Origin: Umezawaea sp049997955
GTDB taxonomy: Bacteria > Actinomycetota > Actinomycetes > Mycobacteriales > Pseudonocardiaceae
NCBI GenBank assembly: GCA_049997955.1
Contig: JAEBDY010000017.1
Span: 62,001 to 126,000, forward strand
Length of the DNA: 64,000 bases
Reading direction: 5' to 3'
Part shown: positions 33,997 to 42,952 of the stretch, one piece after another
Numbering within the stretch: position 1 is the first letter of the stretch
Layout: each line of letters opens with the position of its first letter
The notes under the pieces: generated by a model
Databases searched by the model: none
What the model saw: the letters and a program-made list of their open reading frames with translations, nothing else
What the model was told of the DNA's origin: nothing
Program-made: the position numbers and the translations under genes

Positions 33997-34728
33997 ATGG
34001 GCACCATCGAGTTCGGCGGATCCGGCCAAGGGATCCTCCTCCTGCACGGTCTGATGAGCCGCGCCACCACGTGGTGGACGGTCGCGCGCTGGCTGACCCG
34101 CTACGGCCGGGTGGTCGCCGTGGACGCCCGCGGCCACGGGCGCGGCGCGCGCGGCGGGCCGTGGCGCACCGAGGACTTCGTCGCCGACGCGGCCGGGGCC
34201 GTGACCGATCTCGGCCTCGGTCCCGCCGTCGTGATCGGGCACTCGATGGGTGGCCTGCACGCACTGGGACTGGCCGCGACCCACCCGGACCTGGTGCGCG
34301 CGGTCGTCGTGGAGGACGTGGTGCCGGACAACACCGGGAAGTCCATCGACGACTGGAAGTGGTACTTCGACGCCTGGCCCGTGCCGTTCCGGTCGCTGGC
34401 CCACGTGCGGTCGGTCATCGACGTGCCGCGGGTCGAGGAGTTCTTCGAGGAGCGCGACGACGGCTACCACCTGCTGGCCCGCATCGAGGACCTGTACGAG
34501 ATCGCCGCCGAGTGGGGCGTCCGCGACTACTGGCACTACGTCGACGCGATCCGCTGCCCGCTGCTGGCGATCGAGGCGGGACGCGGCGGCATGCGGCCCG
34601 GCCAGATGGCCGAGGTGGCCCGCCGGACCGGCGGACAGCACCTGCTCGTGCCCGAATCCGGCCACGTCGTCCACGACGAGGCGCCCCAGGTGTTCCGGGG
34701 CGCGGTGGAGGCGTTCCTGGCTAGGTGA
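33997..34728 (+). CDS. Alpha/beta hydrolase
   Basis: The 243-residue hydrolase has the oxyanion segment LLLHGLMSRATTWW, the nucleophile elbow GHSMGG (Ser about residue 84), and the catalytic His in SGHVVHDEAPQVF near the C-terminus. It corresponds by position and strand to Rv3591c beside mhuD and mutY. The substrate is unknown. Its last 8 bp overlap the converging 2H phosphoesterase gene. Confidence 0.88.
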   Translation: MGTIEFGGSGQGILLLHGLMSRATTWWTVARWLTRYGRVVAVDARGHGRGARGGPWRTEDFVADAAGAVTDLGLGPAVVIGHSMGGLHALGLAATHPDLVRAVVVEDVVPDNTGKSIDDWKWYFDAWPVPFRSLAHVRSVIDVPRVEEFFEERDDGYHLLARIEDLYEIAAEWGVRDYWHYVDAIRCPLLAIEAGRGGMRPGQMAEVARRTGGQHLLVPESGHVVHDEAPQVFRGAVEAFLAR

Positions 34729-35227
34729 GCTCGTCGACCTCGCCGGTCACCGAGTCGACCACGCACACGCGGCCAACCTTGGCCCGGATCGGCCGCACCG
34801 GGTGCAGCGCCCCGAAACCGGTGACCATCTGCTCGTCGGTCAGGCCCTGCGCGAGCGTGCAGTGCGGCACCCAGTGCCCCGGCAGGTAGTACGCCGACGG
34901 GTTCTTCACCTTGCGCGCCAGCACGTCGTGGATCGCCGAGTGCACGGCCAGCAGTTCGGCGTCCACCACGGCGGCCAGCACCAGCGCGTTCTCGCTGGTC
35001 GCGAAGGACGACAGGTTCTCCAGCGCCAACCCCGGCAGCCAGAGCCTGCCCAGCTCCTCCCGCAGCGCGGTCCGCGCCTTGGCGGGGACCGAACTCGCCA
35101 GCGCGTACGTGAGGTGCGGCGGGAACCTGTCGTCGGTCGGCACGCCGACGTCCCGCAACCGCTGCCGCAGCGCTCGTACGGCGGTGTCGGCCTCGTCGTC
35201 GAAGAACACGACGACCCCCTGGGCCAT
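34721..35227 (-). CDS. 2'-5' RNA ligase-like 2H phosphoesterase
   Basis: The 168-residue product has the paired His-x-Thr motifs of the 2H superfamily: PPHLTYA (about residues 37-43) and VPHCTLA (about 120-126). Such enzymes act on 2'-5' or cyclic phosphodiester bonds in RNA or small nucleotides. The physiological substrate cannot be told from the sequence. Its start abuts the stop of mutY on the same strand, so it probably belongs to the mutY unit. Confidence 0.85.
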   Translation of the reverse strand: MAQGVVVFFDDEADTAVRALRQRLRDVGVPTDDRFPPHLTYALASSVPAKARTALREELGRLWLPGLALENLSSFATSENALVLAAVVDAELLAVHSAIHDVLARKVKNPSAYYLPGHWVPHCTLAQGLTDEQMVTGFGALHPVRPIRAKVGRVCVVDSVTGEVDELT

Positions 35228-36096
35228 CAGTGCTCACCGGGCAGCGCGAACAACCCGTCCGCGGTCTGCTCGACCAGGCCGTCCACGAGCAGCGAGTGCA
35301 GGCACCTGTCCCGCTGGCCCGCGTCCGACCACACCACGTCGAGCCCCGCCTTCGGCACGGCTTCGCTGGTGCCGCGCAACACGTCCAGCAGCAGCCCGCG
35401 CACCTGCCGGTCCGTGCCCGCGAACTTCTGCGCCACCTTCACCGGCCCCGCGTACGCGGGCCGACCGGCGAGCTGCCACGCGCACTCGCCCAGCACCGGG
35501 CAGTCCACGCACTTCGGCGCCCGCGCCGTGCAGATCAGCGCCCCCAGCTCCATCAGCCCGGCCGAGTAGACCGCCGCCCGCTCGTCGGGGAGCAGCACGT
35601 CGACGTCCGCGAGGTCGCGCGTCGTCGACGGCGGCCCCGCGTCCGCGGCCCCGTGCACCGCCCGCGCGACCACCCGCCGCACGTTCGTGTCCACCACCGG
35701 AACCTTCTGCCCGTAAGCGAAAGCCGCCACCGCCCGCGCCGTGTACGCGCCGATCCCCGGCAAGCCGAGCAGGGTGTCCACATCGGACGGAACGACGTCG
35801 TCGTGCTCGGCCGCGATCACCGCGGCCGCGGCGTGCAGCCGCAGCGCCCGCCGGGGGTAGCCGAGCTTCCCCCACGCCCGCACCACCTCGCCCTGGGAGG
35901 CGGCGGCCATCGCGGACGGCAGCGGCCACCGCTCCAGCCACTCGCGCCAGATCGGCTCCACCCGCGACACGGGCGTCTGCTGCAACATGATCTCGCTGAC
36001 CAGCACGCCCCACGCCGTGCACTCCGGACGCCGCCAGGGCAGGTCACGGGCGGTTTCGGCGAACCAGTCGAGCACCAACTCGGTATCCAGGCTCAT
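35227..36096 (-). CDS. mutY: A/G-specific adenine glycosylase
   Basis: MutY removes adenine mispaired with 8-oxoguanine. The 289-residue product shows the catalytic SEIMLQQTPV segment, the helix-hairpin-helix LLGLPGIGAYTARAV, the catalytic Asp in VVDTNVRRV and the iron-sulfur ligands spaced C-x6-C-x2-C-x5-C (about residues 193-209). The C-terminal MutT-like domain is short, as in mycobacterial MutY. ATG 36096 starts just before the conserved WFAETARDLPWRRP; the DUF998 gene upstream overlaps by 4 bp. Confidence 0.95.
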   Translation of the reverse strand: MSLDTELVLDWFAETARDLPWRRPECTAWGVLVSEIMLQQTPVSRVEPIWREWLERWPLPSAMAAASQGEVVRAWGKLGYPRRALRLHAAAAVIAAEHDDVVPSDVDTLLGLPGIGAYTARAVAAFAYGQKVPVVDTNVRRVVARAVHGAADAGPPSTTRDLADVDVLLPDERAAVYSAGLMELGALICTARAPKCVDCPVLGECAWQLAGRPAYAGPVKVAQKFAGTDRQVRGLLLDVLRGTSEAVPKAGLDVVWSDAGQRDRCLHSLLVDGLVEQTADGLFALPGEH

Positions 36097-36692
36097 AACG
36101 CCGCCGATTCTCCCAGGCGGTGTCCCTGCCGTTCCCGCCGGTTCGCCAGGAGCAGCACCACGCCGAAGGCGATCTCCCACGCGGTGATCGAGTAGACGCT
36201 GCCCCGCTCCCACAGGCCGTGGAACTCGCTCCGACCGATCAGCGGCGCGCAGAGCAGTCCCAGCACCGGGAGCACGGCCAGCCACCGGACCCGGCCGGAC
36301 GACGCGGTGATCGCGGCCAGGTTGCCGCCGACGATCGCCAGCACCGCCCCGACCACGTGGAGGCTCGACCCGGAGGAGCTGGGAAAGCCTGCGACCAGGA
36401 CGTTCCCGACGGCGTGGCAGACGGTGAACGCGACGAGGAGAGGTCGCCGTGGCCCGCCCGTCCCACCCGCCACCACCAGCCCGACGACCAGGAACCCGAG
36501 GCCCTGCGCCACGAACGCGGTGTTCATCACCGCCGCCAACGGCGATCCCGCCGCGCCGAGGTCGCTGATGTAGTCGACGGCGTACCGGTACGGCGGGGTG
36601 GCCCGCGCGGCGACCGCTTCGAGCACGAGGTACTGGACCCCGGTCAGCAGGGCGACGAGACCCGTCCACCAGGGAAGCCGACCGGGGTTCAT
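36093..36692 (-). CDS. DUF998 membrane protein
   Basis: A 199-residue protein with six predicted transmembrane helices, matching the DUF998 pattern (YISDLGAAGSPLAAVMNTAFV near residues 41-61, and the later VGAVLAIVGGNLAA). DUF998 has no established function. It overlaps mutY by 4 bp on the same strand, so it is probably co-expressed by position only. Confidence 0.78.
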   Translation of the reverse strand: MNPGRLPWWTGLVALLTGVQYLVLEAVAARATPPYRYAVDYISDLGAAGSPLAAVMNTAFVAQGLGFLVVGLVVAGGTGGPRRPLLVAFTVCHAVGNVLVAGFPSSSGSSLHVVGAVLAIVGGNLAAITASSGRVRWLAVLPVLGLLCAPLIGRSEFHGLWERGSVYSITAWEIAFGVVLLLANRRERQGHRLGESAAL

Positions 36693-36704
36693 GGAGCCAG
36701 CATG

Positions 36705-37511
36705 TCAGCGGCGCTCGGGGGTGGCACGGTGGAGGACCAGCACCAGGACGACCTGCACCGCCAGGACGAACGCCTGGGTGACGGGCGACTTCACGGTCAG
36801 CACCGCCATCGTCGCGTTGACGCCGAAGTGCACGGCGATCGCCGCGACGACACCCGCGCGCTCGTAGGCGTACCCGGTGAGCAGCGCCATCGGCAGGACG
36901 CTGAGCGTGAACAGCAGGCCGCTCCAGCCGAACAGACCCAGTTCGGACTGGACGGTCCCGTTGATGAAGAACAGCGGCAGGTGCCACACGGCCCAGGCGC
37001 CGCCCAGCAGCAGACCCGCCTGGCCGCGGCCCATGGTCGCGCGCAGCCGGGGGTAGGCGGTGCCGCGCCAGCCGGGCTCCTCGGCCAGCGGCCCGCCGAT
37101 GACCATGCTGATGATGAACGGCGCCGCGCCGCCGACGGACGCGATCAGCTCCTGTCCCCCGGTGAGGCTCACCGAGGGGCCGCCCAGGAGGTCGGCGAGC
37201 AGTGCGGCGCCGAGGACGGACCCCGAGGCCAGCACCAGCAGCGGCAGCACCCAGAACAGCCGCGCGGTCAGCCGGAGCCGCACCGTGTGAGCGGGAACGG
37301 GCTCACCGCGACGGCCGCGGCGGATCCGCACGACGATCGCGCCGAACACCGGCCCGAAGCCGCCGAGCAGGTACGGGATCGCGGTGGGCGAGCTCATCGG
37401 CGATCCGCCGAGCGCGATCGCGGTGGACCAGAAGGCCCAGGTGGTCGCGAACGTGACGACCCAGAACACGGGGAGGTCGTTCTTCTGCCGGACTGGCGTG
37501 GCGGTGGTCAT
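36705..37511 (-). CDS. CPBP family intramembrane metalloprotease
   Basis: A 268-residue multi-pass protein with the CPBP (Abi) motifs: AEEPGWRGTAYPRL (the Glu-Glu and Arg residues) in one helix, WAVWHLPLF in the next, and HFGVNATMAVL later. These Rce1-related proteases are often linked to bacteriocin self-immunity or peptide maturation, but most are uncharacterised. It lies 12 bp upstream of the DUF998 gene. The gap to the upstream hydrolase is 70 bp. Confidence 0.88.
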   Translation of the reverse strand: MTTATPVRQKNDLPVFWVVTFATTWAFWSTAIALGGSPMSSPTAIPYLLGGFGPVFGAIVVRIRRGRRGEPVPAHTVRLRLTARLFWVLPLLVLASGSVLGAALLADLLGGPSVSLTGGQELIASVGGAAPFIISMVIGGPLAEEPGWRGTAYPRLRATMGRGQAGLLLGGAWAVWHLPLFFINGTVQSELGLFGWSGLLFTLSVLPMALLTGYAYERAGVVAAIAVHFGVNATMAVLTVKSPVTQAFVLAVQVVLVLVLHRATPERR

Positions 37512-37581
37512 TTCTTTCCCTTTCAGGGCAGGTCGAGGAGAACCGGGGTCGCCGGAACTGGTTCCTTGCGGTGGGAGAGGG

Positions 37582-38463
37582 CTAGGTGGTGGTGCGGAGC
37601 CGGTGGGAGAGCCAGTCGGCCACCTGGGCGAGCAGGTCGGCGTCGACCGGCTTGCGCAGTTGGCGGGGGTAGAAGCGGGCCGACGGAGGGCCGGGGTCGC
37701 GGCGCAGCAGGTGGGTGAGGTCGGGGGTCCGGTGGACCTCGACCTCGCCGGGCACCAGGGCGCGGACCTGGTCCAGGTCCGACGGGTCGACCTGGACGTC
37801 CTTGTCCCCGGTGATCGCGAGGACCGGGACGCGGATGGTGGCCAGGTCGTGCCGGGAGTCGTGGTCGAGCATCTCCCGCATCCACCGGGCGTTCAGCGGC
37901 ATCCCGGCGATCCGCAGGACGTCCGCGCTGCCTGCCTTGATCCGGGGCAGCTGGCGGGCGGCCACCGCCCGCAGAACGGGGAGCAGGGGAGCGGGTGCGA
38001 TGGACTTGGCCTGCCAGCTCAGGGCGTCCTCACCGCGCCGGGCGAACCCGGCCAGCAGGACCACGGCCGCGGCCAGGGGAGCCAACGCCATCGCGTGGAC
38101 GGCGCCTTCGCTGTGGCCGATCACGCCGACCGGTCCGACGTCCGGCAGCGCGCTCAACGCGCGCAGTGCCGCGGCGGCGTCGGTTCGGTTGTCGGCGAAG
38201 CCGACCTTCCGCCAGTCGCCCGGTGACGCGCCGACGCCGCGCCGGTCGTACCGCAGGGTGGCGATGCCGCGCTCGGCCAGCGCGGCGGCCAGCGGCGGGC
38301 CGAGGTTCATCCGCAGTCGCCCCGCGTTGCCGTCGCGGTCCAGGCGGCCCGATCCGTGCAGCAGCAGGACGGCCGGGTGCGGGCCGGGCGCGGCGGGCAG
38401 GGTCGCCGTACCCGCCAGCAGCGCCCCGTCGTCCGTGGTGATCGTCATGTCGACGTCCCGCAT
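37582..38463 (-). CDS. Alpha/beta hydrolase of the dienelactone hydrolase-like type
   Basis: A 293-residue protein with LLLHGSGRLDRDGN (oxyanion loop), RYDRRGVGAS, nucleophile GHSEGA (Ser about residue 116), Asp in ITGDKDVQV and a late His in LTHLLRR. This arrangement matches the acyl-peptidase/YbbA-like hydrolase group. It is divergent from an HTH regulator 77 bp away, with a repeated TCTCAAC motif in the shared spacer, suggesting direct control by that regulator. Confidence 0.83.
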   Translation of the reverse strand: MRDVDMTITTDDGALLAGTATLPAAPGPHPAVLLLHGSGRLDRDGNAGRLRMNLGPPLAAALAERGIATLRYDRRGVGASPGDWRKVGFADNRTDAAAALRALSALPDVGPVGVIGHSEGAVHAMALAPLAAAVVLLAGFARRGEDALSWQAKSIAPAPLLPVLRAVAARQLPRIKAGSADVLRIAGMPLNARWMREMLDHDSRHDLATIRVPVLAITGDKDVQVDPSDLDQVRALVPGEVEVHRTPDLTHLLRRDPGPPSARFYPRQLRKPVDADLLAQVADWLSHRLRTTT

Positions 38464-38480
38464 GGTCCATCTCCCGTCGC

Positions 38481-38532
38481 TCTCAACCTTGCGATCATTC
38501 TCAACTTCGAGAACGTTATCGTATGTGAGAAC
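38481..38532. promoter_or_regulatory. Repeated operator-like motif between hydrolase and regulator
   Basis: TCTCAAC occurs at 38481 and 38499, and its inverse (TGAGAAC) at 38526. An inverted TTCTC/GAGAA pair (38498-38502 and 38509-38513) sits in the centre of the 77-bp divergent spacer. Confidence 0.45.
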
Positions 38533-38540
38533 ATTGGTCC

Positions 38541-39071
38541 ATGGCTACCGCGGACCTCCTCCTCCATCCCGTGCGGATGCGCATCCTGCAAGCCCTGTTC
38601 GACGCTGATCCGCTGACGACCGCGCAGTTGCGGGAACGGCTGCCCGACATCGCGCCGGCCACGATGTACCGGCACATCGCGGTGCTGGCGGAAGGCGGCG
38701 TGCTGGAGGTGGTGGAGGAGAAGCGGGTGCGAGGCACGGTGGAACGCAGCTACCGCGTCCGGAAGGAGGAGGCGGTGGTCGACCCGGCCGCGCGGGCGAC
38801 GATGACCAAGGACGACCACCGGCGGGCGTACACGACGTTCGCGGCGTCGTTGATGGGGGACTTCGACCGGTACCTGGCCCGCGAGGACGCCGATCCGAAC
38901 GCGGACGGTGTCGTCTACCGGCAGGCGGCCGTGTGGTTGACCGACGAGGAGTTCGCCGAGATGGTCGGCGAGATCGAGCACGCGGTCGTCTCGCGGATGG
39001 ATCGCGAGGGGGAAGGGCGTACCCGGCGGGTGGTCAGCCTGGTCGTGGTGCCGGATCAGGCCGGGGGGTGA
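38541..39071 (+). CDS. ArsR-like winged HTH transcriptional regulator
   Basis: The 176-residue protein starts with a winged HTH: LLHPVRMRILQALFDADPLT, then TTAQLRERLPDIAPATMYRHIAVL as the DNA-reading helices and a VRGTVERSYRV wing. The C-terminal half is a helical sensor domain of the type seen in ArsR/YdfH-like actinobacterial regulators. It probably controls the divergent hydrolase. No metal-binding Cys pair is present, so metal sensing is unlikely. Confidence 0.85.
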   Translation: MATADLLLHPVRMRILQALFDADPLTTAQLRERLPDIAPATMYRHIAVLAEGGVLEVVEEKRVRGTVERSYRVRKEEAVVDPAARATMTKDDHRRAYTTFAASLMGDFDRYLAREDADPNADGVVYRQAAVWLTDEEFAEMVGEIEHAVVSRMDREGEGRTRRVVSLVVVPDQAGG

Positions 39072-39182
39072 TCCGGTGGTCGGCTCGCGGCGAGGCGCGG
39101 CTGCCGGCGCGGGCGCGTGGAGGTCGCGACTTCCAGCGTGGCGTGGCCGACCACCTGCGGGACGCGCCACCGTCCGCGCAAC

Positions 39183-39301
39183 GTGGCCGATTCTGCTTGG
39201 GGGATTTGCCCCTTGAACTCGGTCGGGCTTCGGGCGTTCAACCCTGCCCTTCTCGGCCCGACCAAGGGGCAAATCCGGGAGCCCCACGTCAAATCGGCCA
39301 C
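39183..39301. repeat. 119-bp nested inverted-repeat element
   Basis: Three exact arm pairs nest around one centre: GTGGCCGATT (39183-39192) with 39292-39301, ATTTGCCCCTT (39204-39214) with 39264-39274, and GGTCGGGC (39221-39228) with 39256-39263. A GGGG/CCCC pair fits between the first two. The outer arms resemble terminal inverted repeats of a small mobile element; folded as RNA it is one long interrupted stem-loop. It fills the spacer between the HTH gene and the carbonic anhydrase. No coding frame is evident. Confidence 0.7.
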
Positions 39302-39350
39302 AGCCACGTCGGAAATCCGGTGCGGACCCCCGGACCCGCTGGTGGCAGCC

Positions 39351-39842
39351 CTACACCACTTCGGTCAGCACCCCGGACTTCACGTCGTAGACGAAGCCGC
39401 GCACGTTGTCCTTGTACGGCAGGAACGCGCTGTGGCGCAGTCGGTTCATCGAGCCCCTGACGCTGTCCTTGACCTCGCGGAAGGCTTCCACCGCCCAGGT
39501 CGGGCGCATTCCGGAGTCCGTTTCCAGCTCGTCCTTGAACCCGTCCTCGGTCACGAGTTCCAGGCCGCAGTTGGTGTGGTGCACCAGCAGGACCTCGCGG
39601 GTGCCGAGCTTGCGCTGCGACAGCGCGAGCGAGCGGATCATGTCGTCGGTGACGACGCCGCCCGCGTTGCGCAGGACGTGCGCCTCACCCTGCTTGAGCC
39701 CGAAGATCTCGAACACCCTGATCCTGGAGTCCATGCACGTCAGGATCGCCACCTGGAGGGATGGCTTGGGGGTGGAGCGGTCGCCGGGCACGACGTTGCC
39801 CAGTTCGTCGTTGCGGCGCAGCAACTCGTTGATGGCGGTCAT
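39351..39842 (-). CDS. canB: Beta-class carbonic anhydrase
   Basis: The 163-residue enzyme interconverts CO2 and bicarbonate. Zinc ligands and catalytic pair are visible: Cys and Asp-x-Arg in AILTCMDSRIRVFE and His plus Cys in LVHHTNCGLEL. It is the small CanB-type (Rv3588c) enzyme. An excellent ribosome site (AGGAGGTG) precedes ATG 39842, so longer starts are rejected. It lies between mutY and a secreted-protein gene as in mycobacteria, but on the opposite strand from that arrangement. Confidence 0.93.
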   Translation of the reverse strand: MTAINELLRRNDELGNVVPGDRSTPKPSLQVAILTCMDSRIRVFEIFGLKQGEAHVLRNAGGVVTDDMIRSLALSQRKLGTREVLLVHHTNCGLELVTEDGFKDELETDSGMRPTWAVEAFREVKDSVRGSMNRLRHSAFLPYKDNVRGFVYDVKSGVLTEVV

Positions 39843-39980
39843 GGCACACCTCCTGGTCCCCACCATTCCAACTGCTGCTGGGCCAGGTGCCAAGGACTTT
39901 CGGCGAACGTCACCTTTCACCGCATCGAGTTACCCCCAGCGTCCCGCCCGCGACGCACCGGCCCGGTTACCGTCGGTGTC

Positions 39981-40637
39981 GTGATCGAGCCCACAGGGCC
40001 GCAGCCGGCCTCGGTGTACTGGCGACGTCGAGCGATAGCGCTCGGCGCGTCCCTCGTCGCGCTGCTCCTCACGATCTGGCTCGTCGCCAGCCTGGTCGGC
40101 CGGTCGGACGCGCAGCCGACGTCGCAGGCCATGACGTCCACGCCGCCGTCGACCCCGCCGTCCACGGCGGCGCCGAGCAGTTCCAGCACCGCGCCGCCGC
40201 CTCCGCCCGCGGCGCCGCCGAGCCCCACTCCGCCGCCCGGTCCGCCCGCCCCGTGCGACGACGCGTCGATCACCGTCGTGGCGGAGGTGGGGAAGCCGAG
40301 CTACGAGGTCGGCGGGCAGCCGGAGTTCAAGATCCTCGTGTCGAACGCGGGCCAGCTGCCGTGCACGAAGGACATCGGTCGAGCGGTCCGGGAACTGGTC
40401 GTGACCAGCGCGGACGGCGTGACGCAGCTGTGGTCGAGCAACCACTGCTTCGTGACCGAGGGCTCCGAGGTGCGGATCATGCAGCCGCGCGAGGTCTTCA
40501 CGTACGGCCTGAACTGGGCGGGCAGCACCTCGGACGAGGGCTGCCGCACCCACAGCAGGGTCGGACCGGGTGACTACCTGCTGGTCGCGAAGGTCGCGGG
40601 CAAGGCGGGCAACCCGGTGGTGTTCCGACTCACCTGA
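39981..40637 (+). CDS. Membrane-anchored extracellular protein of unknown function
   Basis: A 218-residue protein with one N-terminal transmembrane helix (about residues 17-40), a Thr/Ser/Pro linker (about 45-85) and an exported domain with paired cysteines and an immunoglobulin-like beta pattern (PSYEVGGQPEFKILVSNAG). It sits where Rv3587c lies beside canB. I do not recognise a function. Its TGA and the stop of the converging LacI gene lie back to back as TGATCA. Confidence 0.75.
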   Translation: MIEPTGPQPASVYWRRRAIALGASLVALLLTIWLVASLVGRSDAQPTSQAMTSTPPSTPPSTAAPSSSSTAPPPPPAAPPSPTPPPGPPAPCDDASITVVAEVGKPSYEVGGQPEFKILVSNAGQLPCTKDIGRAVRELVVTSADGVTQLWSSNHCFVTEGSEVRIMQPREVFTYGLNWAGSTSDEGCRTHSRVGPGDYLLVAKVAGKAGNPVVFRLT

Positions 40638-41741
40638 TCACGGCCCGAACCAGCGCTCCTCGGTGATCGTCCGGGGAGCGGCGGCGGTCGTGCCGGTGAT
40701 GAGCTCGGTGCTGAGGTTCACCGACCGGGGCCGGGTGCGCTCGCCGACGTCGAGCAGGAGCTTGCCCGCCGCGCGGCCCTTCTCCAGCACCGGCTGCCGC
40801 ACCGTCGTGAGGCCCGCGCGCTCGGCCTCCTGGATGCCGTCGAACCCGGTGATCGTCAGGTCCTCCGGCACGCGCAGCCCGCGGCGCTTGGCCTCGTTCA
40901 TCGCGCCGAGGGCCAGTATGTCCGAGGTGCAGATCAGCGCGGTGATGCTCGGGTCGCGGTCGAGGACCTGGGCGGCGGCGGCCTCGCCGGACGCCGTGTT
41001 GTGGTCGAACCGCTCGACCACGGGCACCTGCGACCAGTCGACGCCTGCTTCGCTGAACGCCATCGCGAGACCCGCGAGACGGGCCCGCTGGACGTGGAAG
41101 TGCGCGGCGTGCTGGCGGTCGACGGACACGTAGCCGTCGTTGCGGTCGCGCGCCAGGCGCATGCAGACGACGCCGACGCGGCGGTGGCCCATCGCGATCA
41201 GGTGCTGGGCCAGCTCGCTCATGGCGGACCTGTCGTCGATGCCGACCCGGTCGACGTTGCCGATGTCCGGCTGGTCGCAGACGACCGTCGGCACGGGCCG
41301 TTCGAGCACGGCCGCGAGGTGCGGGTCGTCGTCCGGCACGGAGTAGACGACGAAGCCGTCCACACCCGCGCGGTGCACCGCCGCCACGTCCTCGCGCTCC
41401 GGGCTCGCCGGGATCAGCATCAGCCCGGTCCCCGCGTCCTCGCACGCCAGAGCGAGGCCCTCCAGGAAGCCGAGTGCCGCCGGGTCGCGGAACGCGTAGG
41501 ACAGGTTCTCGGTGAGAAGCAGCCCGACCGCGCCCGCTTTGCGGGTCCGCAGTGACCGGGCCACGGGATCCGGACCCGGATACCCGAGTCGCCTTGCCGT
41601 CTCCAACACCCGTCGACGCAGCTCTGGCGAGAGCTGGTCGGGCCGGTTGTACGCGTTGGACACCGTTGTCCGGGAAACGCCCAGCTCAGCGGCCAAGGAG
41701 GCCAGCGTCGCAGGACGTCGCACATGCATCGACCGCGCCAT
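40638..41741 (-). CDS. LacI family transcriptional regulator
   Basis: The 367-residue protein has an N-terminal LacI HTH (ATLASLAAELGVSRTTVSNAY, about residues 11-31, with hinge) and a periplasmic-binding-protein-like sensor domain (VGLLLTENLSYAF onwards). ATG 41741 starts directly before the HTH. Two palindromes lie upstream: GGTTC-A-GAACC at 41756 and TGGTCCAGACCA at 41845. The downstream operon beyond the second LacI gene suggests sugar control, but its true target is uncertain. Confidence 0.9.
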   Translation of the reverse strand: MARSMHVRRPATLASLAAELGVSRTTVSNAYNRPDQLSPELRRRVLETARRLGYPGPDPVARSLRTRKAGAVGLLLTENLSYAFRDPAALGFLEGLALACEDAGTGLMLIPASPEREDVAAVHRAGVDGFVVYSVPDDDPHLAAVLERPVPTVVCDQPDIGNVDRVGIDDRSAMSELAQHLIAMGHRRVGVVCMRLARDRNDGYVSVDRQHAAHFHVQRARLAGLAMAFSEAGVDWSQVPVVERFDHNTASGEAAAAQVLDRDPSITALICTSDILALGAMNEAKRRGLRVPEDLTITGFDGIQEAERAGLTTVRQPVLEKGRAAGKLLLDVGERTRPRSVNLSTELITGTTAAAPRTITEERWFGP

Positions 41742-41755
41742 GGAGTGACCGTAAC

Positions 41756-41766
41756 GGTTCAGAACC
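41756..41766. promoter_or_regulatory. Short palindrome at the first LacI gene
   Basis: GGTTC and GAACC flank a single A, 15 bp upstream of the start codon of the LacI gene, as expected for an autoregulatory operator half. Confidence 0.4.
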
Positions 41767-41844
41767 AATTACAGAAGCAAGTCGGGACGCGCGTCACCAG
41801 ATTACTGCGTATGCGCAGGTAAAACCGTCTTGCCTGGGCAGAAT

Positions 41845-41856
41845 TTGGTCCAGACC
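41845..41856. promoter_or_regulatory. DasR-like operator (dre) upstream of the first LacI gene
   Basis: TGGTCCAGACCA differs from the DasR consensus TGGTCTAGACCA at one position. It lies 103 bp upstream of the LacI start and 4 bp after the stop of the second LacI gene. The identical 12-mer (on the other strand) recurs at 58555-58566. Confidence 0.6.
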
Positions 41857-41859
41857 AAT

Positions 41860-42909
41860 TTAGGGCCTCCTGGGCGGGGCCGTCGACTCCCTCACCACCA
41901 GCCTGGGGCGGAAGACCCGCGTGTAGTTGCCCGATCCGCGCCTCTTCCTGTCCGGATCGAGCCTGTTCACCAGTTCGTCGACGGCCGCGCCCGCCATCTC
42001 CTCGATCGGCTGCGCCAACGTCGTCAGCGAGGGGGAGCAGTACGACGCCAGCGGGATGTCGTCGAACCCGACGATCGACAGGTCGTCCGGCACCGAAAGC
42101 CCACGTTGATGGGCCTCCCGCAGCGCGCCGAGCGCCATGTGGTCCGACGAGCAGATCACCGCGGTCGGCCGGACGGTGTCCAGCAGGGCGGCCACGGCCG
42201 ACGCCCCGCCGTGCGGCCCGAACGGGCCGTGGGCGACGAAGTCGGACTCCGCGGGCAGCGACCGCTCCTCCAGGGCGGCGGCCCAGCCCGCCCGCTTCAG
42301 CCGGGACGGCAGCGCCCGCGACGGACCGGACACGAAGCCGATCCGCCGGTGCCCCAGCTCGATCAGGTGCTTGGTCGCGGCGTACCCGGCCAGCTGCTCG
42401 TCCACCGTCACGTCCGGCACGTCCAGCGAAGGCGTCGCGCCGTTGAGGAACACCATGTGCACGCCGTCCGCCAGCAGCTTGGCGTAGTAGTTCGGCTGCG
42501 GCGCCCGGCCGAGCGGCACCTCGACGTTGGTGATCTCCGGCGACACGAACACCATGCCCTCGACACCCCTGGCGAGCAGCATCCGGACGTACTCCTCCTC
42601 GCCCATCGCGGCCGTGCCGGAGCCGCGGGTGTTGCACAGCAGCGACGAGTAGCCGAGCCGGGCGGCCCTGGTCTCCAGGGCTTCGGCGAACGCCGGGAAC
42701 ACCGGGTTCGACAGCTCCGGCACGAGCAGGCCGATCACGCCGGTCCGCTGGAGCGCTCCGAGTCCGCGCGGGGTGTACGGCATCTCGGTGAGCACCGCCA
42801 GCACCCGCTGCCGGGTCTCCTCGTTGACGCCCGCCCGCCGGTTCAGCACCCGGCTCACGGTCGAGATGCTCACCCCCGCGGCCCTGGCGATCTCGGACAG
42901 ACCCGACAA
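41860..42909 (-). CDS. LacI family transcriptional regulator of the adjacent sugar transporter
   Basis: A 349-residue LacI protein: HTH SEIARAAGVSISTVSRVLNRR (about residues 5-25) and a sugar-sensing domain (GVIGLLVPELSNPVFPAF onwards). The start is TTG 42909, backed by GAGGAGG five nucleotides upstream. It is divergent from the sugar ABC operon, with operator-like GCAAG-TT-CTTGC in the 241-bp spacer, so it is the likely repressor of the importer. Confidence 0.9.
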   Translation of the reverse strand: MSGLSEIARAAGVSISTVSRVLNRRAGVNEETRQRVLAVLTEMPYTPRGLGALQRTGVIGLLVPELSNPVFPAFAEALETRAARLGYSSLLCNTRGSGTAAMGEEEYVRMLLARGVEGMVFVSPEITNVEVPLGRAPQPNYYAKLLADGVHMVFLNGATPSLDVPDVTVDEQLAGYAATKHLIELGHRRIGFVSGPSRALPSRLKRAGWAAALEERSLPAESDFVAHGPFGPHGGASAVAALLDTVRPTAVICSSDHMALGALREAHQRGLSVPDDLSIVGFDDIPLASYCSPSLTTLAQPIEEMAGAAVDELVNRLDPDRKRRGSGNYTRVFRPRLVVRESTAPPRRP

Positions 42910-42952
42910 CGTTGCCTCCTCGTGATGTTGGGGGCAAGCCTGCGCTCACTCA

